The notes under the pieces: generated by a model
Told to the model about the DNA's origin: nothing
The model's database searches: none
The model's input: only the letters and a program-made list of their open reading frames with translations
Program-made: the position numbers and the translations under genes
Assembly (NCBI GenBank): GCA_943704425.1
Contig: CALSCP010001704.1
Span: 6,298-31,590, forward strand
From: Ministeria vibrans ATCC 50519
Taxonomy: Eukaryota; Opisthokonta; Filasterea
Direction: 5' to 3'
Length of the DNA stretch: 25,293 nt
Part shown: positions 25,044 to 25,293 of the stretch, one piece after another
Layout of the letters: every line of letters begins with the position of its first letter
Numbering within the stretch: the stretch's first letter is position 1

Positions 25044-25293
25044 GTAAGTGAGGGGAAAGCTTTTTTCCACACGTGTTGGGCTCGTTGACCTGCCACTGGC
25101 ACCCACCGATCCTTCGCGAACCCCGTCCATGGTGACGCTGTGTCTCGGTGTGCCTGCCCCGTCTGCTTTCACTGCCTCCCCGACCCCAATGCCTCTACCA
25201 GCCCACACCCATCGATGCGTCTTCGTCACTCGAGAGAGTTCCAAAGTTTTAAACAAATTAAAGTCAACATGAGAATTAGAGACAAGAAAGTCA
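25044..25293 (+). other. Putative first intron of CCT2, running off the window
   Basis: Starts with GTAAGTGAGG. I see no acceptor followed by a CCT2-like frame before the end. Short frames open on both strands here look like chance. Confidence 0.4.

Noticed and set aside
25002-25256. 84-codon frame on the minus strand at the right edge
   Set aside because: No recognisable motif, it overlaps the putative CCT2 exon, and its composition looks random.

Overview
The window is nuclear DNA of a eukaryote. Every recognisable gene is broken by short GT-AG introns (about 45 to 370 nt), there are no bacterial-style operons, and simple repeats (TTA, TAA, CA, AAG, GAGT) fill introns and gene ends. I spliced the genes by hand, using conserved protein frames, splice consensus and intron phase; all lengths below come from those models. 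Gene content (a BAR-PH-RhoGAP-SH3 GRAF-type protein, RAB9, a vertebrate-like CTC1, an SLC19 carrier, TMX2, gamma-SNAP, exocyst SEC8) points to Holozoa or a close relative. The tight packing (intergenic gaps mostly 75 to 650 nt) suggests a unicellular or compact-genome species. I cannot name the species.

Layout: 201-2960 (-) secreted leucine-rich-repeat protein, 11 exons; 3371-3935 (-) Yippee-like zinc protein, 4 exons; 4175-8639 (+) GRAF-type RhoGAP, 13 exons; 9286-10314 (+) RAB9, 6 exons; 10442-15239 (-) exocyst SEC8/EXOC4, 3 exons; 15315-16669 (-) TMX2, 6 exons; 16820-18129 (+) gamma-SNAP, 4 exons; 18344-20168 (+) SLC19 folate/thiamine-type carrier, 5 exons; 20464-24800 (-) CTC1-like telomere protein, 4 exons; 24990-25043 (+) probable first exon of the chaperonin subunit CCT2, running off the window.

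Three pairs are divergent with short shared promoters (Yippee/GRAF, TMX2/gamma-SNAP, CTC1/CCT2). Two pairs are convergent (RAB9/SEC8, SLC19/CTC1). TMX2 and SEC8 are tandem with only 75 nt between stop and start. Several genes act in membrane traffic (GRAF, RAB9, SEC8, gamma-SNAP), but they belong to different steps and each is a conserved housekeeping gene, so I read the clustering as probable chance.

I found no convincing new multi-gene system, mobile element, RNA gene or CRISPR array. The points most worth a second look are: the divergent CTC1 orthologue with large Asp- and Gly-rich expansions; a decayed tandem copy of the CTC1 3' end; a plant-type LRR protein whose repeat periodicity exposes an in-frame 57-nt intron; a 10-mer shared by two promoter regions; and the very tight TMX2/SEC8 junction.
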